Positions 37,849 through 52,300 of a DNA stretch of 64,000 bases are shown here, one piece after another. Made by a program: the position numbers and the translations under genes. Within the stretch, counting starts at the first letter, position 1, and every line of letters starts with the position of its first letter. The notes beneath the pieces were generated by a model. The model did not search any database, was not told the DNA's origin, and worked only from the letters and a program-made list of their open reading frames with translations. The stretch spans positions 116,315,534-116,379,533 of the forward strand of contig OY804580.1 in the NCBI GenBank assembly GCA_963680875.1, given 5' to 3'. Source of the DNA: Bathymodiolus brooksi. Its lineage: Eukaryota > Mollusca > Bivalvia > Mytilida > Modiolidae.

Positions 37849-39392
37849 AACTGTCGAGTATAATCTACATGTCTGTTGTATGTTGTTTCTAACGAACTGT
37901 CGAGTATATTCTACATGTCTGTTGTATGTTTTTTCTAACGGACTGTCGAGTATAATCTCCATGCATGTTGTATGTTGTTTCTAACGGACTGTCGAGTATA
38001 ATCTATATGTCTGTTGTATGTTGTTTCTAACGGACTGTCTAGTATAATCTACATGTCTGTTGTATGTTGTTTCTAACGGACTGTCGAGTATAATATACAT
38101 GTCTGTTGTATGTTGTTTCTAACGGACTGTCGAGTATAATCTACATGTCTGTTGTATGTTGTTTCTAACGGACTGTCGATTATAATCTACATGTCTGTTG
38201 TATGTTGTTTCTAACGGACTGTCGAGTATAATCTACATGTCTGTTGTATGTTGTTTCAAACGGACTGTCGAGTATCATCTACATGTCTATTGTATGCTGT
38301 TTCTAACGAACTGTCGAGTATAATATAAATGTCTGTTGTATGTTGTTTCTAACGGACTGTCGAGTATAATCTACATGTCTGTTGTATGTTGTTTCTAACG
38401 GACTGTCGAGTATTATCTACATGTCTGTTGTATGTTGTTTCTAACGGACTCTCGAGTATAATCTACATGTCTGTTGTATGTTGTTTCTAACGGACTGTCG
38501 AGTATAATCTACATGTCCGTTGTATGTTGTTTCTAACGAACTGTCGAGTATAATCTACATGTCTGTTGTATGTTGTTTCTAACGGACTGTCGAGTATATT
38601 CTACATGTCTGTTGTATGTTGTTTCTAACGGACTGTCGAGTATAATCTACATGTCTGTTGTAAGTTGTTTCTAACGGACTGTCGAGTATAATCTACATGT
38701 CTGTTGTATGTTGTTTCTAACAGACGGTCGAGTATAATCTACATGTCTGTTGTATGTTGTTTCAAACGGACTGTCGAGTATAATCTACATGTCCGTTGTA
38801 TGTTGTTTCTAACGAACTGTCGAGTATAATCTACATGTCTGTTGTATGTTGTTTCTAACGGACTATCGAGTATATTCTACATGTCTGTTGTATGTTGTTT
38901 CTAACGGACTGTCGGTTATAATCTACATGTCTGTTGTATGTTGTTTCTAACGGACTGTCGAGTATAATCTAAATGTCTGTTGTATGTTGTTTCTAACGGA
39001 CTGTCAAGTATAATCTACATGTCTGTTGTATGTTGTTTCTAACAGACTGTCGAGTATAATCTACATGTCTGTTGTATGTTGTTTCAAACGGACTGTCGAG
39101 TATCATCTACATGTCTATTGTATGCTGTTTCTAACGAACTGTCGAGTATAATATAAATGTCTGTTGTATGTTGTTTCTAACGGACTGACGAGTATTATCT
39201 ACATGTCTGTTGTATGTTGTTTCTAACGGACTCTCGAGTATAATCTACATGTCTGTTGTATGTTGTTTCTAACGGACTGTCGAGTATAATCTACATGTCC
39301 GTTGTATGTTGTTTCTAACGAACTGTCGAGTATAATCTACATGTGTGTTGTATGTTGTTTCTAACGGACTGTCGAGTATAATCTATATGTCC
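36292..39392. repeat. Right end of copy 1: 38-monomer spacing and 42-monomer (1,932-bp) partial repeat
   Basis: After the last 90-monomer landmark the spacing shortens to 38 monomers (TCTAG at 36,292 and 38,040). The string around 36.7-37.4 kb, including ACTATCG and GACTGACG (37,251), recurs at 38.6-39.35 kb (GACTGACG at 39,183), offset 1,932 = 42 monomers. The rare TCCATGCATG variant occurs once here, at 37,961. These are partial copies of the 90-monomer unit joined at shorter offsets. Confidence 0.75.
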
Positions 39393-42300
39393 GTTGTATG
39401 TTGTTTCTAACGAACTGTCGAGTATAATCTACATGTCTGTTGTATGTTGTTTCTAACGGACTGTCGGGTATAATCTACATGTCTGTTGTATGTTGTTTCT
39501 AACGGACTGTCGAGTATAATCTAAATGTCTGTTGTATGTTGTTTCTAACGGACTGTCAAGTATAATCTACATGTGTGTTGTATGTTGTTTCTAACAGACT
39601 GTCGAGTATAATCTACATGTCTGTTGTATGTTGTTTCAAACGGACTGTCGAGTATAATCTACATGTCTGTTGTATGTTGTTTCTAACGGACTGTCGAGTG
39701 TAATCTACATGTCTGTTGTATGTTGTTTCTAACGGACTGTCGAGTGTAATCTACATGTCTGTTGTATGTTGTTTCTAACGGACTGTCGAGTATAATCTAC
39801 ATGTCTGTTGTATGTTGTTTCTAACGGACTGTCGAGTATAATCTAAATGTCTGTTGTATGTTGTTTCTAACGAACTGTCGAGTATAATCTACATGTCTGT
39901 TGTATGTTGTTTCTAACGGACTGTCGAGTATAATCTACATGTCTGTTGTATGTTGTTTCTAACGGACTGTAGAGTATATTCTACATGTCTGTTGTATGTT
40001 GTTTCTAACGGACTGTCGGGTATAATCTACATGTCTGTTGTATGTTGTTTCTAACGGACTGTCGAGTATATTCTACATGTCTGTTGTATTTTGTTTCTAA
40101 CGGACTGTCGGGTATAATCTACATGTCTGTTGTATGTTGTTTCTAACGAACTGTCGAGTATATTCTACATGTCTGTTGTATGTTTTTTCTAACGGACTGT
40201 CGAGTATAATCTCCATGTATGTTGTATGTTGTTTCTAACGGACTGTCGAGTATAATCTATATGTCTGTTGTATGTTGTTTCTAACGGACGGTCTAGAATA
40301 ATCTACATGTCTGTTGTATGTTGTTTCTAACGGACTGTCGAGTATAATATACATGTCTGTTGTATGTTGTTTCTAACGGACTGTCGAGTATAATCTACAT
40401 GTCTGTTGTATGTTGTTTCTAACGGACTGTCGAGTATAATCTACATGTCTGTTGTATGTTGTTTCTAACGGACTGTCGAGTATAATCTACATGTCTGTTG
40501 TATGTTGTTTCTAACGGACTGTCGAGTATATTCTACATGTCTGTTGTATGTTGTTTCTAACGGACTGTCGAGTATAATCTACATGTCTGTTGTATGTTGT
40601 TTCTAGCGAACTGTCGAGTATAATCTACATGTCTGTTGTATGTTGTTTCTAACGGACTGTCGAGTATAATCTCCATGTCTGTTGTATATTGTTTCTAACA
40701 GACTGTCGAGTATAATCTACATGTCTGTTGTATGTTGTTTCTAACGGACTGTCGAGTATAATCTACTTGTCTGTTGTATGTTGTTTCTAACGGACTGTCG
40801 AGTATAATCTACATGTCTGTTGTATGTTTTTCTAACGGACTGTCGAGTATAATCTAAATGTCTGTTGTATGTTGTTTCTAACGGACTGTCGAGTATAATC
40901 TACATGTCCGTTGTATGTTGTTTCTAACGGACTGTCGAGTATAATCTACATGTCTGTTGTATGTTGTTTCTAACGGACTATCGAGTATATTCTACATGTC
41001 TGTTGTATGTTGTTTCTAACGGACTGTCGGGTATAATCTACATGTCTGTTGTATGTTGTTTCTAACGGACTGTCGAGTATAATCTAAATGTCTGTTGTAT
41101 GTTGTTTCTAACGAACTGTCAAGTATAATCTACATGTCTGTTGTATGTTGTTTCTAACAGACTGTCGAGTATAATCTACATGTCTGTTGTATGTTGTTTC
41201 AAACGGACTGTCGAGTATAATCTACATGTCTGTTGTATGTTGTTTCTAACGGACTGTCGAATGTAATCTACATGTCTGTTGTATGTTGTTTCTAACGGAC
41301 TGTCGAGTATAATCTACATGTCTGCTGTATGTTGTTTATAACGGACTGTCGAGTATAATCTACATGTCTGTTGTATGTTGTTTCTAACGGACTGTCGAGT
41401 ATAATCTAAATGTCTGTTGTATGTTGTTTCTAACGGACTGTCGAGTATAATCTACATGTCTGTTGTATGTTGTTTCTATCGGACTGTCGAGTATAATCTA
41501 CATGTCTGTTGTATGTTGTTTCTAACGGACTGTCGAGTATATTCTACATGTCTGTTGTATGTTGTTTCTAACGGACTGTCGGGTATAATCTACATGTCTG
41601 TTGTATGTTGTTTCTAACGGACTGTCGAGTATATTCTACATGTCTGTTGTATGTTGTTTCTAACGGACTGTCGGGTATAATCTACATGTCTGTTGTATGT
41701 TGTTTCTAACGGACTGTCGAGTATAATCTAAATGCCTGTTGTATGTTGTTTCTAACGGACTGTCAAGTATAATCTACATGTCTGTTGTATGTTGTTTCTA
41801 ACGGACAGTCGAGTATAATCTACATGTCTATGGTATGTTGTTTCTAACGGACTGTCGAGTATAATCTACATGTCTGTTGTATGTTGTTTCTAACGGACTG
41901 TCGAGTATAATCTATATGTCTGTTGTATATTGTTTCTAACGGACTGTCGAGTATAATCTACATGTCTGTTGTATGTTGTTTCTAACGGACTGTTGAGTAT
42001 AATCTACATATCTGTTGTATGTTGTTTCTAACGGACTGTCGAGTATAATCTACATGTCTGTTGTATGTTGTTTCTAACGGACTGTAGAGTATAATCTACA
42101 TGTTTGTTGTATGTTGTTTCTAACAGACTGTCGAGTATAATCTACATGTCTGTTGTATGTTGTTTCAAACGGACGGTCGAGTATAATCTACATGTCTGAT
42201 GTATGTTGTTTCTAACGGACTGTCGAGTATAATCTACATGTCTGTTGTATGTTGTTTCTAACGGACTGTCGAGTATTATCTACATGTATGTTGTATGTTG

Positions 42301-45300
42301 TTTCTAACGGACTCTCGAGTATAATCTACATGTCTGTTGTATGTTGTTTCTAAGGGACTGTCGAGTATAATCTACATGTCCGTTGTATGTTGTTTCTAAC
42401 GAACTGTCGAGTATAATCTACATGTCTGTTGTATGTTGTTTCTAACGGACTGTCGAGTATAATCTACATGTCCGTTGTATGTTGTTTCTAACGAACTGTC
42501 GAGTATAATCTACATGTCTGTTGTATGTTGTTTCTAACGGACTGTCGAGTATATTCTACATGTCTGTTGTATGTTGTTTCTAACGGACTGTCGGTTATAA
42601 TCTACATGTCTGTTGTATGTTGTTTCTAACGGACTGTCGAGTATAATCTAAATGTCTGTTGTAAGTTGTTTCTAACGGACTGTCGAGTATAATCTACATG
42701 TCTGTTGTATGTTGTTTCTAACAGACGGTCGAGTATAATCTAAATGTCTGTTGTATGTTGTTTCAAACGGACTGTCGAGTATAATCTACATGTCCGTTGT
42801 ATGTTGTTTCTAACGAACTGTCGAGTATAATCTACATGTCTGTTGTATGTTGTTTCTAACGGACTGTCGAGAATAATCTACATGTCCGTTGTATGTTGTT
42901 TCTAACGAACTGTCGAGTATAATCTACATGTCTGTTGTATGTTGTTTCTAACGGACTGTCGAGTATATTCTACATGTCTGTTGTATGTTGTTTCTAACGG
43001 ACTGTCGGTTATAATCTACATGTCTGTTGTATGTTGTTTCTAACGGACTGTCGAGTATAATCTAAATGTCTGTTGTATGTTGTTTCTAACGGACTGTCAA
43101 GTATAATCTACATGTCTGTTGTATGTTGTTTCTAACAGACTGTCGAGTATAATCTACATGTCTGTTGTATGTTGTTTCAAACGGACTGTCGAGTATAATC
43201 TAAATGTCTGTTGTAAGTTGTTTCTAACGGACTGTCGAGTATAATCTACATGACTGTTGTATGTTGTTTCTAACAGACGGTCGAGTATAATCTACATGTC
43301 TGTTGTATGTTGTTTCAAACGGACTGTCGAGTATAATCTACATGTCCGTTGTATGTTGTTTCTAACGAACTGTCGAGTATAATCTACATGTCTGTTGTAT
43401 GTTGTTTCTAACGGACTGTCGAGTATAATCTACATGTCCGTTGTATGTTGTTTCTAACGAACTGTCGAGTATAATCTACATGTCTGTTGTATGTTGTTTC
43501 TAACGGACTGTCGAGTATATTCTACATGTCTGTTGTATGTTGTTTCTAACGGACTGTCGGTTATAATCTACATGTCTGTTGTATGTTGTTTCTAACGGAC
43601 TGTCGAGTATCATCTAAATGTCTGTTGTATGTTGTTTCTAACGGACTGTCAAGTATAATCTACATGTCTGTTGTATGTTGTTTCTAACAGACTGTCGAGT
43701 ATAATCTACATGTCTGTTGTATGTTGTTTCAAACGGACTGTCGAGTATCATCTACATGTCTATTGTATGCTGTTTCTAACGAACTGTCGAGTATAATATA
43801 AATGTCTGTTGTATGTTGTTTCTAACGGACCGTCGAGTATAATCTACATGTCTGTTGTATGTTGTTTCTAACGAACTGTCGAGTATATTCTACATGTCTG
43901 TTGTATGTTTTTTCTAACGGACTGTCGAGTATAATCTACATGTCTGATGTATGTTGTTTCTAACGGACTGTCGAGTATAATCTACATGTCTGTTGTATGT
44001 TGTTTCTAACGGACTGTCGCGTATTATCTACATGTCTGTTGTATGTTGTTTCTAACGGACTCTCGAGTATAATCTACATGTCTGTTGTATGTTGTTTCTA
44101 ACGGACTGTCGAGTATAATCTACATGTCCGTTGTATGTTGTTTCTAGCGAACTGTCGAGTATAATCTACATGTCTGTTGTATGTTGTTTCTAACGGACTG
44201 TCGAGTATAATCTACATGTCCGTTGTATGTTGTTTCTAACGAACTGTCGAGTATAATCTACATGTCTGTTGTATGTTGTTTCTAACGGACTGTCGAGTAT
44301 ATTCTACATGTCTGTTGTATGTTGTTTCTAACGGACTGTCGAGTATAATCTACATGTCTGTTGTAAGTTGTTTCTAACGGACTGTCGAGTATAATCTACA
44401 TGTCTGTTGTATGTTGTTTCTAACAGACGGTCGAGTATAATCTACATGTCTGTTGTATGTTGTTTCAAACGGACTGTCGAGTATAATCTACATGTCCGTT
44501 GTATATTGTTTCTAACGAACTGTCGAGTATAATCTACATGTCTGTTGTATGTTGTTTCTAACGGACTGTCGAGTATAATCTACATGTCCGTTGTATGTTG
44601 TTTCTAACGAACTGTCGAGTATAATCTACATGTCTGTTGTATGTTGTTTCTAACGGACTGTCGAGTATATTCTACATGTCTGTTGTATGTTGTTTCTAAC
44701 GGACTGTCGGTTATAATCTACATGTCTGTTGTATGTTGTTTCTAACGGACTGTCGAGTATAATCTAAATGTCTGTTGTATGTTGTTTCTAACGGACTGTC
44801 AAGTATAATCTACATGTATGTTGTATGTTGTTTCAAACGGACTGTCGAGTATCATCTACATGTCTATTGTATGCTGTTTCTAACGAACTGTCGAGTATAA
44901 TATAAATGTCTGTTGTATGTTGTTTCTAACGGACTGTCGAGTATAATTTACATATCTGTTGTATGTTGTTTCTAACGGACTGTCGAGTATTATCTACATG
45001 TCTGTTGTATGTTGTTTCTAACGGACTGTCGAGTATAATCTACATGTCTGTTGTATGTTGTTTCTAACGAACTGTCGAGTATATTCTACATGTCTGTTGT
45101 ATGTTTTTTCTAACGGACTGTCGAGTATAATCTCCATGTATGTTGTATGTTGTTTCTAACGGACTGTCGAGTATAATCTATATGTCTGTTGTATGTTGTT
45201 TCTAACGGACTGTCTAGTATAATCTACATGTCTGTTGTATGTTGTTTTTAACGGACTGTCGAGTATAATATACATGTCTGTTGTATGTTGTTTCTAACGG

Positions 45301-48300
45301 ACTGTCGAGTATAATCTACATGTCTGTTGTATGTTGTTTCTAACGGACTGTCGATTATAATATACATGTCTGTTGTATGTTGTTTCTAACGGACTGTCGA
45401 GTATAATCTACATGTCTGTTGTATGTTGTTTCTAACGGACTGTCGATTATAATCTACATGTCTGTTGTATGTTGTTTCTAACGGACTGTCGAGTATATTC
45501 TACATGTCTGTTGTATGTTGTTTCTAACGGACTGTCGAGTATAATCTACATGTCTGTTGTATGTTGTTTCTAACGGACTGTCGAGTATATTCTACATGTC
45601 TGTTGTATGTTGTTTCTAACGGACTGTCGAGTATAATCTACATGTCTGTTGTAAGTTGTTTCTAACGGACTGTCGAGTATAATCTACATGTCTGTTGTAT
45701 GTTGTTTCTAACAGACGGTCGAGTATATTCTACATGTCTGTTGTATGTTGTTTCTAACGGACTGTCGGGTATAATCTACATGTCTGTTGTATGTTGTTTC
45801 TAACGGACTGTCGAGTATAATCTAAATGCCTGTTGTATGTTGTTTCTAACGGACTGTCAAGTATAATCTACATGTCTGTTGTATGTTGTTTCTAACGGAC
45901 AGTCGAGTATAATCTACATGTCTATGGTATGTTGTTTCTAACGGACTGTCGAGTATAATCTACATGTCTGTTGTATGTTGTTTCTAACGGACTGTCGAGT
46001 ATAATCTATATGTCTGTTGTATGTTGTTTCTAACGGACTGTCGATTATAATCTACATGTCTGTTGTATGTTGTTTCTAACGGACTGTCGAGTATAATCTA
46101 CATGTCTGTTGTATGTTGTTTCTAACGGACTGTCGATTATAATCTACATGTCTGTTGTATGTTGTTTCTAACGGACTGTCGAGTATATTCTACATGTCTG
46201 TTGTATGTTGTTTCTAACGGACTGTCGAGTATAATCTACATGTCTGTTGTATGTTGTTTCTAACGGACTGTCGAGTATATTCTACATGTCTGTTGTATGT
46301 TGTTTCTAACGGACTGTCGGTTATAATCTACATGTCTGTTGTATGTTGTTTCTAACGGACTGTCGAGTATAATCTAAATGTCTGTTGTAAGTTGTTTCTA
46401 ACGGACTGTCGAGTATAATCTACATGTCTGTTGTATGTTGTTTCTAACAGACGGTCGAGTATAATCTACATGTCTGTTGTATGTTGTTTCAAACGGACTG
46501 TCGAGTATAATCTACATGTCCGTTGTATGTTGTTTCTAACGAACTGTCGAGTATAATCTACATGTCTGTTGTATGTTGTTTCTAACGGACTGTCGAGAAT
46601 AATCTACATGTCCGTTGTATGTTGTTTCTAACGAACTGTCGAGTATAATCTACATGTCTGTTGTATGTTGTTTCTAACGGACTGTCGAGTATATTCTACA
46701 TGTCTGTTGTATGTTGTTTCTAACGGACTGTCGGTTATAATCTACATGTCTGTTGTATGTTGTTTCTAACGGACTGTCGAGTATAATCTAAATGTCTGTT
46801 GTATGTTGTTTCTAACGAACTGTCAAGTATAATCTACATGTCTGTTGTATGTTGTTTCTAACAGACTGTCGAGTATAATCTACATGTCTGTTGTATGTTG
46901 TTTCAAACGGACTGTCGAGTATAATCTAAATGTCTGTTGTAAGTTGTTTCTAACGGACTGTCGAGTATAATCTACATGACTGTTGTATGTTGTTTCTAAC
47001 AGACGGTCGAGTATAATCTACATGTCTGTTGTATGTTGTTTCAAACGGACTGTCGAGTATAATCTACATGTCCGTTGTATGTTGTTTCTAACGAACTGTC
47101 GAGTATAATCTACATGTCTGTTGTATGTTGTTTCTAACGGACTGTCGAGTATAATATACATGTCCGTTGTATGTTGTTTCTAACGAACTGTCGAGTATAA
47201 TCTACATGTCTGTTGTATGTTGTTTCTAACGGACTGTCGAGTATATTCTACATGTCTGTTGTATGTTGTTTCTAACGGACTGTCGGTTATAATCTACATG
47301 TCTGTTGTATGTTGTTTCTAACGGACTGTCGAGTATAATCTAAATGTCTGTTGTATGTTGTTTCTAACGGACTGTCAAGTATAATCTACATGTCTGTTGT
47401 ATGTTGTTTCTAACAGACTGTCGAGTATAATCTACATGTCTGTTGTATGTTGTTTCAAACGGACTGTCGAGTATCATCTACATGTCTATTGTATGCTGTT
47501 TCTAACGAACTGTCGAGTATAATATAAATGTCTGTTGTATGTTGTTTCTAACGGACCGTCGAGTATAATCTACATGTCTGTTGTATGTTGTTTCTAACGA
47601 ACTGTCGAGTATATTCTACATGTCTGTTGTATGTTTTTTCTAACGGACTGTCGAGTATAATCTACATGTCTGATGTATGTTGTTTCTAACGGACTGTCGA
47701 GTATAATCTACATGTCTGTTGTATGTTGCTTCTAACGGACTGTCGAGTATTATCTACATGTCTGTTGTATGTTGTTTCTAACGGACTCTCGAGTATAATC
47801 TACATGTCTGTTGTATGTTGTTTCTAACGGACTGTCGAGTATAATCTACATGTCCGTTGTATGTTGTTTCTAGCGAACTGTCGAGTATAATCTACATGTC
47901 TGTTGTATGTTGTTTCTAACGGACTGTCGAGTATAATCTACATGTCCGTTGTATGTTGTTTCTAACGAACTGTCGAGTATAATCTACATGTCTGTTGTAT
48001 GTTGTTTCTAACGGACTGTCGAGTATATTCTACATGTCTGTTGTATGTTGTTTCTAACGGACTGTCGAGTATAATCTACATGTCTGTTGTAAGTTGTTTC
48101 TAACGGACTGTCGAGTATAATCTACATGTCTGTTGTATGTTGTTTCTAACAGACGGTCGAGTATAATCTACATGTCTGTTGTATGTTGTTTCAAACGGAC
48201 TGTCGAGTATAATCTACATGTCCGTTGTATATTGTTTCTAACGAACTGTCGAGTATAATCTACATGTCTGTTGTATGTTGTTTCTAACGGACTGTCGAGT

Positions 48301-49380
48301 ATAATCTACATGTCCGTTGTATGTTGTTTCTAACGAACTGTCGAGTATAATCTACATGTCTGTTGTATGTTGTTTCTAACGGACTGTCGAGTATATTCTA
48401 CATGTCTGTTGTATGTTGTTTCTAACGGACTGTCGGTTATAATCTACATGTCTGTTGTATGTTGTTTCTAACGGACTGTCGAGTATAATCTAAATGTCTG
48501 TTGTATGTTGTTTCTAACGGACTGTCAAGTATAATCTACATGTATGTTGTATGTTGTTTCAAACGGACTGTCGAGTATCATCTACATGTCTATTGTATGC
48601 TGTTTCTAACGAACTGTCGAGTATAATATAAATGTCTGTTGTATGTTGTTTCTAACGGACTGTCGAGTATAATTTACATGTCTGTTGTATGTTGTTTCTA
48701 ACGGACTGTCGAGTATTATCTACATGTCTGTTGTATGTTGTTTCTAACGGACTGTCGAGTATAATCTACATGTCTGTTGTATGTTGTTTCTAACGAACTG
48801 TCGAGTATATTCTACATGTCTGTTGTATGTTTTTTCTAACGGACTGTCGAGTATAATCTCCATGTATGTTGTATGTTGTTTCTAACGGACTGTCGAGTAT
48901 AATCTATATGTCTGTTGTATGTTGTTTCTAACGGACTGTCTAGTATAATCTACATGTCTGTTGTATGTTGTTTTTAACGGACTGTCGAGTATAATATACA
49001 TGTCTGTTGTATGTTGTTTCTAACGGACTGTCGAGTATAATCTACATGTCTGTTGTATGTTGTTTCTAACGGACTGTCGATTATAATCTACATGTCTGTT
49101 GTATGTTGTTTCTAACGGACTGTCGAGTATAATCTACATGTCTGTTGTATGTTGTTTCTAACGGACTGTCGATTATAATCTGCATGTCTGTTGTATGTTG
49201 TTTCTAACGGACAGTCGAGTATATTCTACATGTCTGTTGTATGTTGTTTCTAACGGACTGTCGAGTATAATCTACATGTCTGTTGTATGTTGTTTCTAAC
49301 GGACTGTCGAGTATATTCTACATGTCTGTTGTATGTTGTTTCTAACGGACTGTCGAGTATAATCTACATGTCTGTTGTAA

Positions 49381-52300
49381 GTTGTTTCTAACGGACTGTC
49401 GAGTATAATCTACATGTCTGTTGTATGTTGTTTCTAACAGACGGTCGAGTATAATCTACATGTCTGTTGTATGTTGTTTCAAACGGACTGTCGAGTATAA
49501 TCTACATGTCCGTTGTATGTTGTTTCTAACGAACTGTCGAGTATAATCTACATGTCTGTTGTATGTTGTTTCTAACGGACTATCGAGTATATTCTACATG
49601 TCTGTTGTATGTTGTTTCTAACGGACTGTCGGTTATAATCTACATGTCTGTTGTATGTTGTTTCTAACGGACTGTCGAGTATAATCTAAATGTCTGTTGT
49701 ATGTTGTTTCTAACGGACTGTCAAGTATAATCTACATGTCTGTTGTATGTTGTTTCTAACAGACTGTCGAGTATAATCTACATGTCTGTTGTATGTTGTT
49801 TCAAACGGACTGTCGAGTATCATCTACATGTCTATTGTATGCTGTTTCTAACGAACTGTCGAGTATAATATAAATGTCTGTTGTATGTTGTTTCTAACGG
49901 ACTGACGAGTATTATCTACATGTCTGTTGTATGTTGTTTCTAACGGACTCTCGAGTATAATCTACATGTCTGTTGTATGTTGTTTCTAACGGACTGTCGA
50001 GTATAATCTACATGTCCGTTGTATGTTGTTTCTAACGAACTGTCGAGTATAATCTACATGTGTGTTGTATGTTGTTTCTAACGGACTGTCGAGTATAATC
50101 TACATGTCCGTTGTATGTTGTTTCTAACGAACTGTCGAGTATAATCTATATGTCTGTTGTATGTTGTTTCTAACGGACTGTCGAGTATATTCTACATGTC
50201 TGTTGTATGTTGTTTCTAACGGACTGTCGGTTATAATCTACATGTCTGTTGTATGTTGTTTCTAACGGACTGTCGAGTATAATCTAAATGTCTGTTGTAT
50301 GTTGTTTCTAACGGACTGTCAAGTATAATCTACATGTCTGTTGTATGTTGTTTCTAACAGACTGTCGAGTATAATCTACATGTCTGTTGTATGTTGTTTC
50401 AAACGAACAGTCGAGTATCATCTACATGTCTGTTGTATGCTGTTTCTAACGAACTGTCAAGTATAATATAAATGTCTGTTGTATGTTGTTTCTAACGGAC
50501 TGTCGAGTATAATCTAAATGTCTGTTGTAAGTTGTTTCTAACGGACTGTCGAGTATAATCTACATGTCTGTTGTATGTTGTTTCTAACAGACGGTCGAGT
50601 ATAATCTACATGTCTGTTGTATGTTGTTTCAAACGGACTGTCGAGTATAATCTACATGTCCGTTGTATGTTGTTTCTAACGAACTGTCGAGTATAATCTA
50701 CATGTCTGTTGTATGTTGTTTCTAACGGACTGTCGAGAATAATCTACATGTCCGTTGTATGTTGTTTCTAACGAACTGTCGAGTATAATCTACATGTCTG
50801 TTGTATGTTGTTTCTAACGGACTGTCGAGTATATTCTACATGTCTGTTGTATGTTGTTTCTAACGGACTGTCGGTTATAATCTACATGTCTGTTGTATGT
50901 TGTTTCTAACGGACTGTCGAGTATAATCTAAATGTCTGTTGTATGTTGTTTCTAACGAACTGTCAAGTATAATCTACATGTCTGTTGTATGTTGTTTCTA
51001 ACAGACTGTCGAGTATAATCTACATGTCTGTTGTATGTTGTTTCAAACGGACTGTCGAGTATAATCTAAATGTCTGTTGTAAGTTGTTTCTAACGGACTG
51101 TCGAGTATAATCTACATGACTGTTGTATGTTGTTTCTAACAGACGGTCGAGTATAATCTACATGTCTGTTGTATGTTGTTTCAAACGGACTGTCGAGTAT
51201 AATCTACATGTCCGTTGTATGTTGTTTCTAACGAACTGTCGAGTATAATCTACATGTCTGTTGTATGTTGTTTCTAACGGACTGTCGAGTATAATATACA
51301 TGTCCGTTGTATGTTGTTTCTAACGAACTGTCGAGTATAATCTACATGTCTGTTGTATGTTGTTTCTAACGGACTGTCGAGTATATTCTACATGTCTGTT
51401 GTATGTTGTTTCTAACGGACTGTCGGTTATAATCTACATGTCTGTTGTATGTTGTTTCTAACGGACTGTCGAGTATAATCTAAATGTCTGTTGTATGTTG
51501 TTTCTAACGGACTGTCAAGTATAATCTACATGTCTGTTGTATGTTGTTTCTAACAGACTGTCGAGTATAATCTACATGTCTGTTGTATGTTGTTTCAAAC
51601 GGACTGTCGAGTATCATCTACATGTCTATTGTATGCTGTTTCTAACGAACTGTCGAGTATAATATAAATGTCTGTTGTATGTTGTTTCTAACGGACCGTC
51701 GAGTATAATCTACATGTCTGTTGTATGTTGTTTCTAACGAACTGTCGAGTATATTCTACATGTCTGTTGTATGTTTTTTCTAACGGACTGTCGAGTATAA
51801 TCTACATGTCTGATGTATGTTGTTTCTAACGGACTGTCGAGTATAATCTACATGTCTGTTGTATGTTGCTTCTAACGGACTGTCGAGTATTATCTACATG
51901 TCTGTTGTATGTTGTTTCTAACGGACTCTCGAGTATAATCTACATGTCTGTTGTATGTTGTTTCTAACGGACTGTCGAGTATAATCTACATGTCCGTTGT
52001 ATGTTGTTTCTAGCGAACTGTCGAGTATAATCTACATGTCTGTTGTATGTTGTTTCTAACGGACTGTCGAGTATAATCTACATGTCCGTTGTATGTTGTT
52101 TCTAACGAACTGTCGAGTATAATCTACATGTCTGTTGTATGTTGTTTCTAACGGACTGTCGAGTATATTCTACATGTCTGTTGTATGTTGTTTCTAACGG
52201 ACTGTCGAGTATAATCTACATGTCTGTTGTAAGTTGTTTCTAACGGACTGTCGAGTATAATCTACATGTCTGTTGTATGTTGTTTCTAACAGACGGTCGA

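Larger units (their letters stand above)
19016..39392. repeat. Large tandem segmental duplication, copy 1 (20,377 bp)
   Basis: From 19,016 the sequence recurs at offset +20,377. Checked landmarks are TGTGTG near 19,191/39,568, TCTAGAAT at 19,917/40,294, a one-base-deleted monomer at about 20,450/40,827, TCTAG at 24,838/45,215 and AATTTACATATC near 24,571/44,948. Left of 19,016 the copies differ immediately (TACATGTCTG with CAAACGGACGG against TATATGTCCG with CTAACGGACTG). I noticed very few substitutions between copies: 20,022 (C here), 24,348 (A here), 24,985 and about 27,293. This copy also holds an internal 3,588-bp duplication that copy 2 lacks, so the ancestral unit was 16,789 bp, or 365 monomers less one base. 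Both copies lie directly end to end, the product expected from unequal exchange. Confidence 0.88.
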
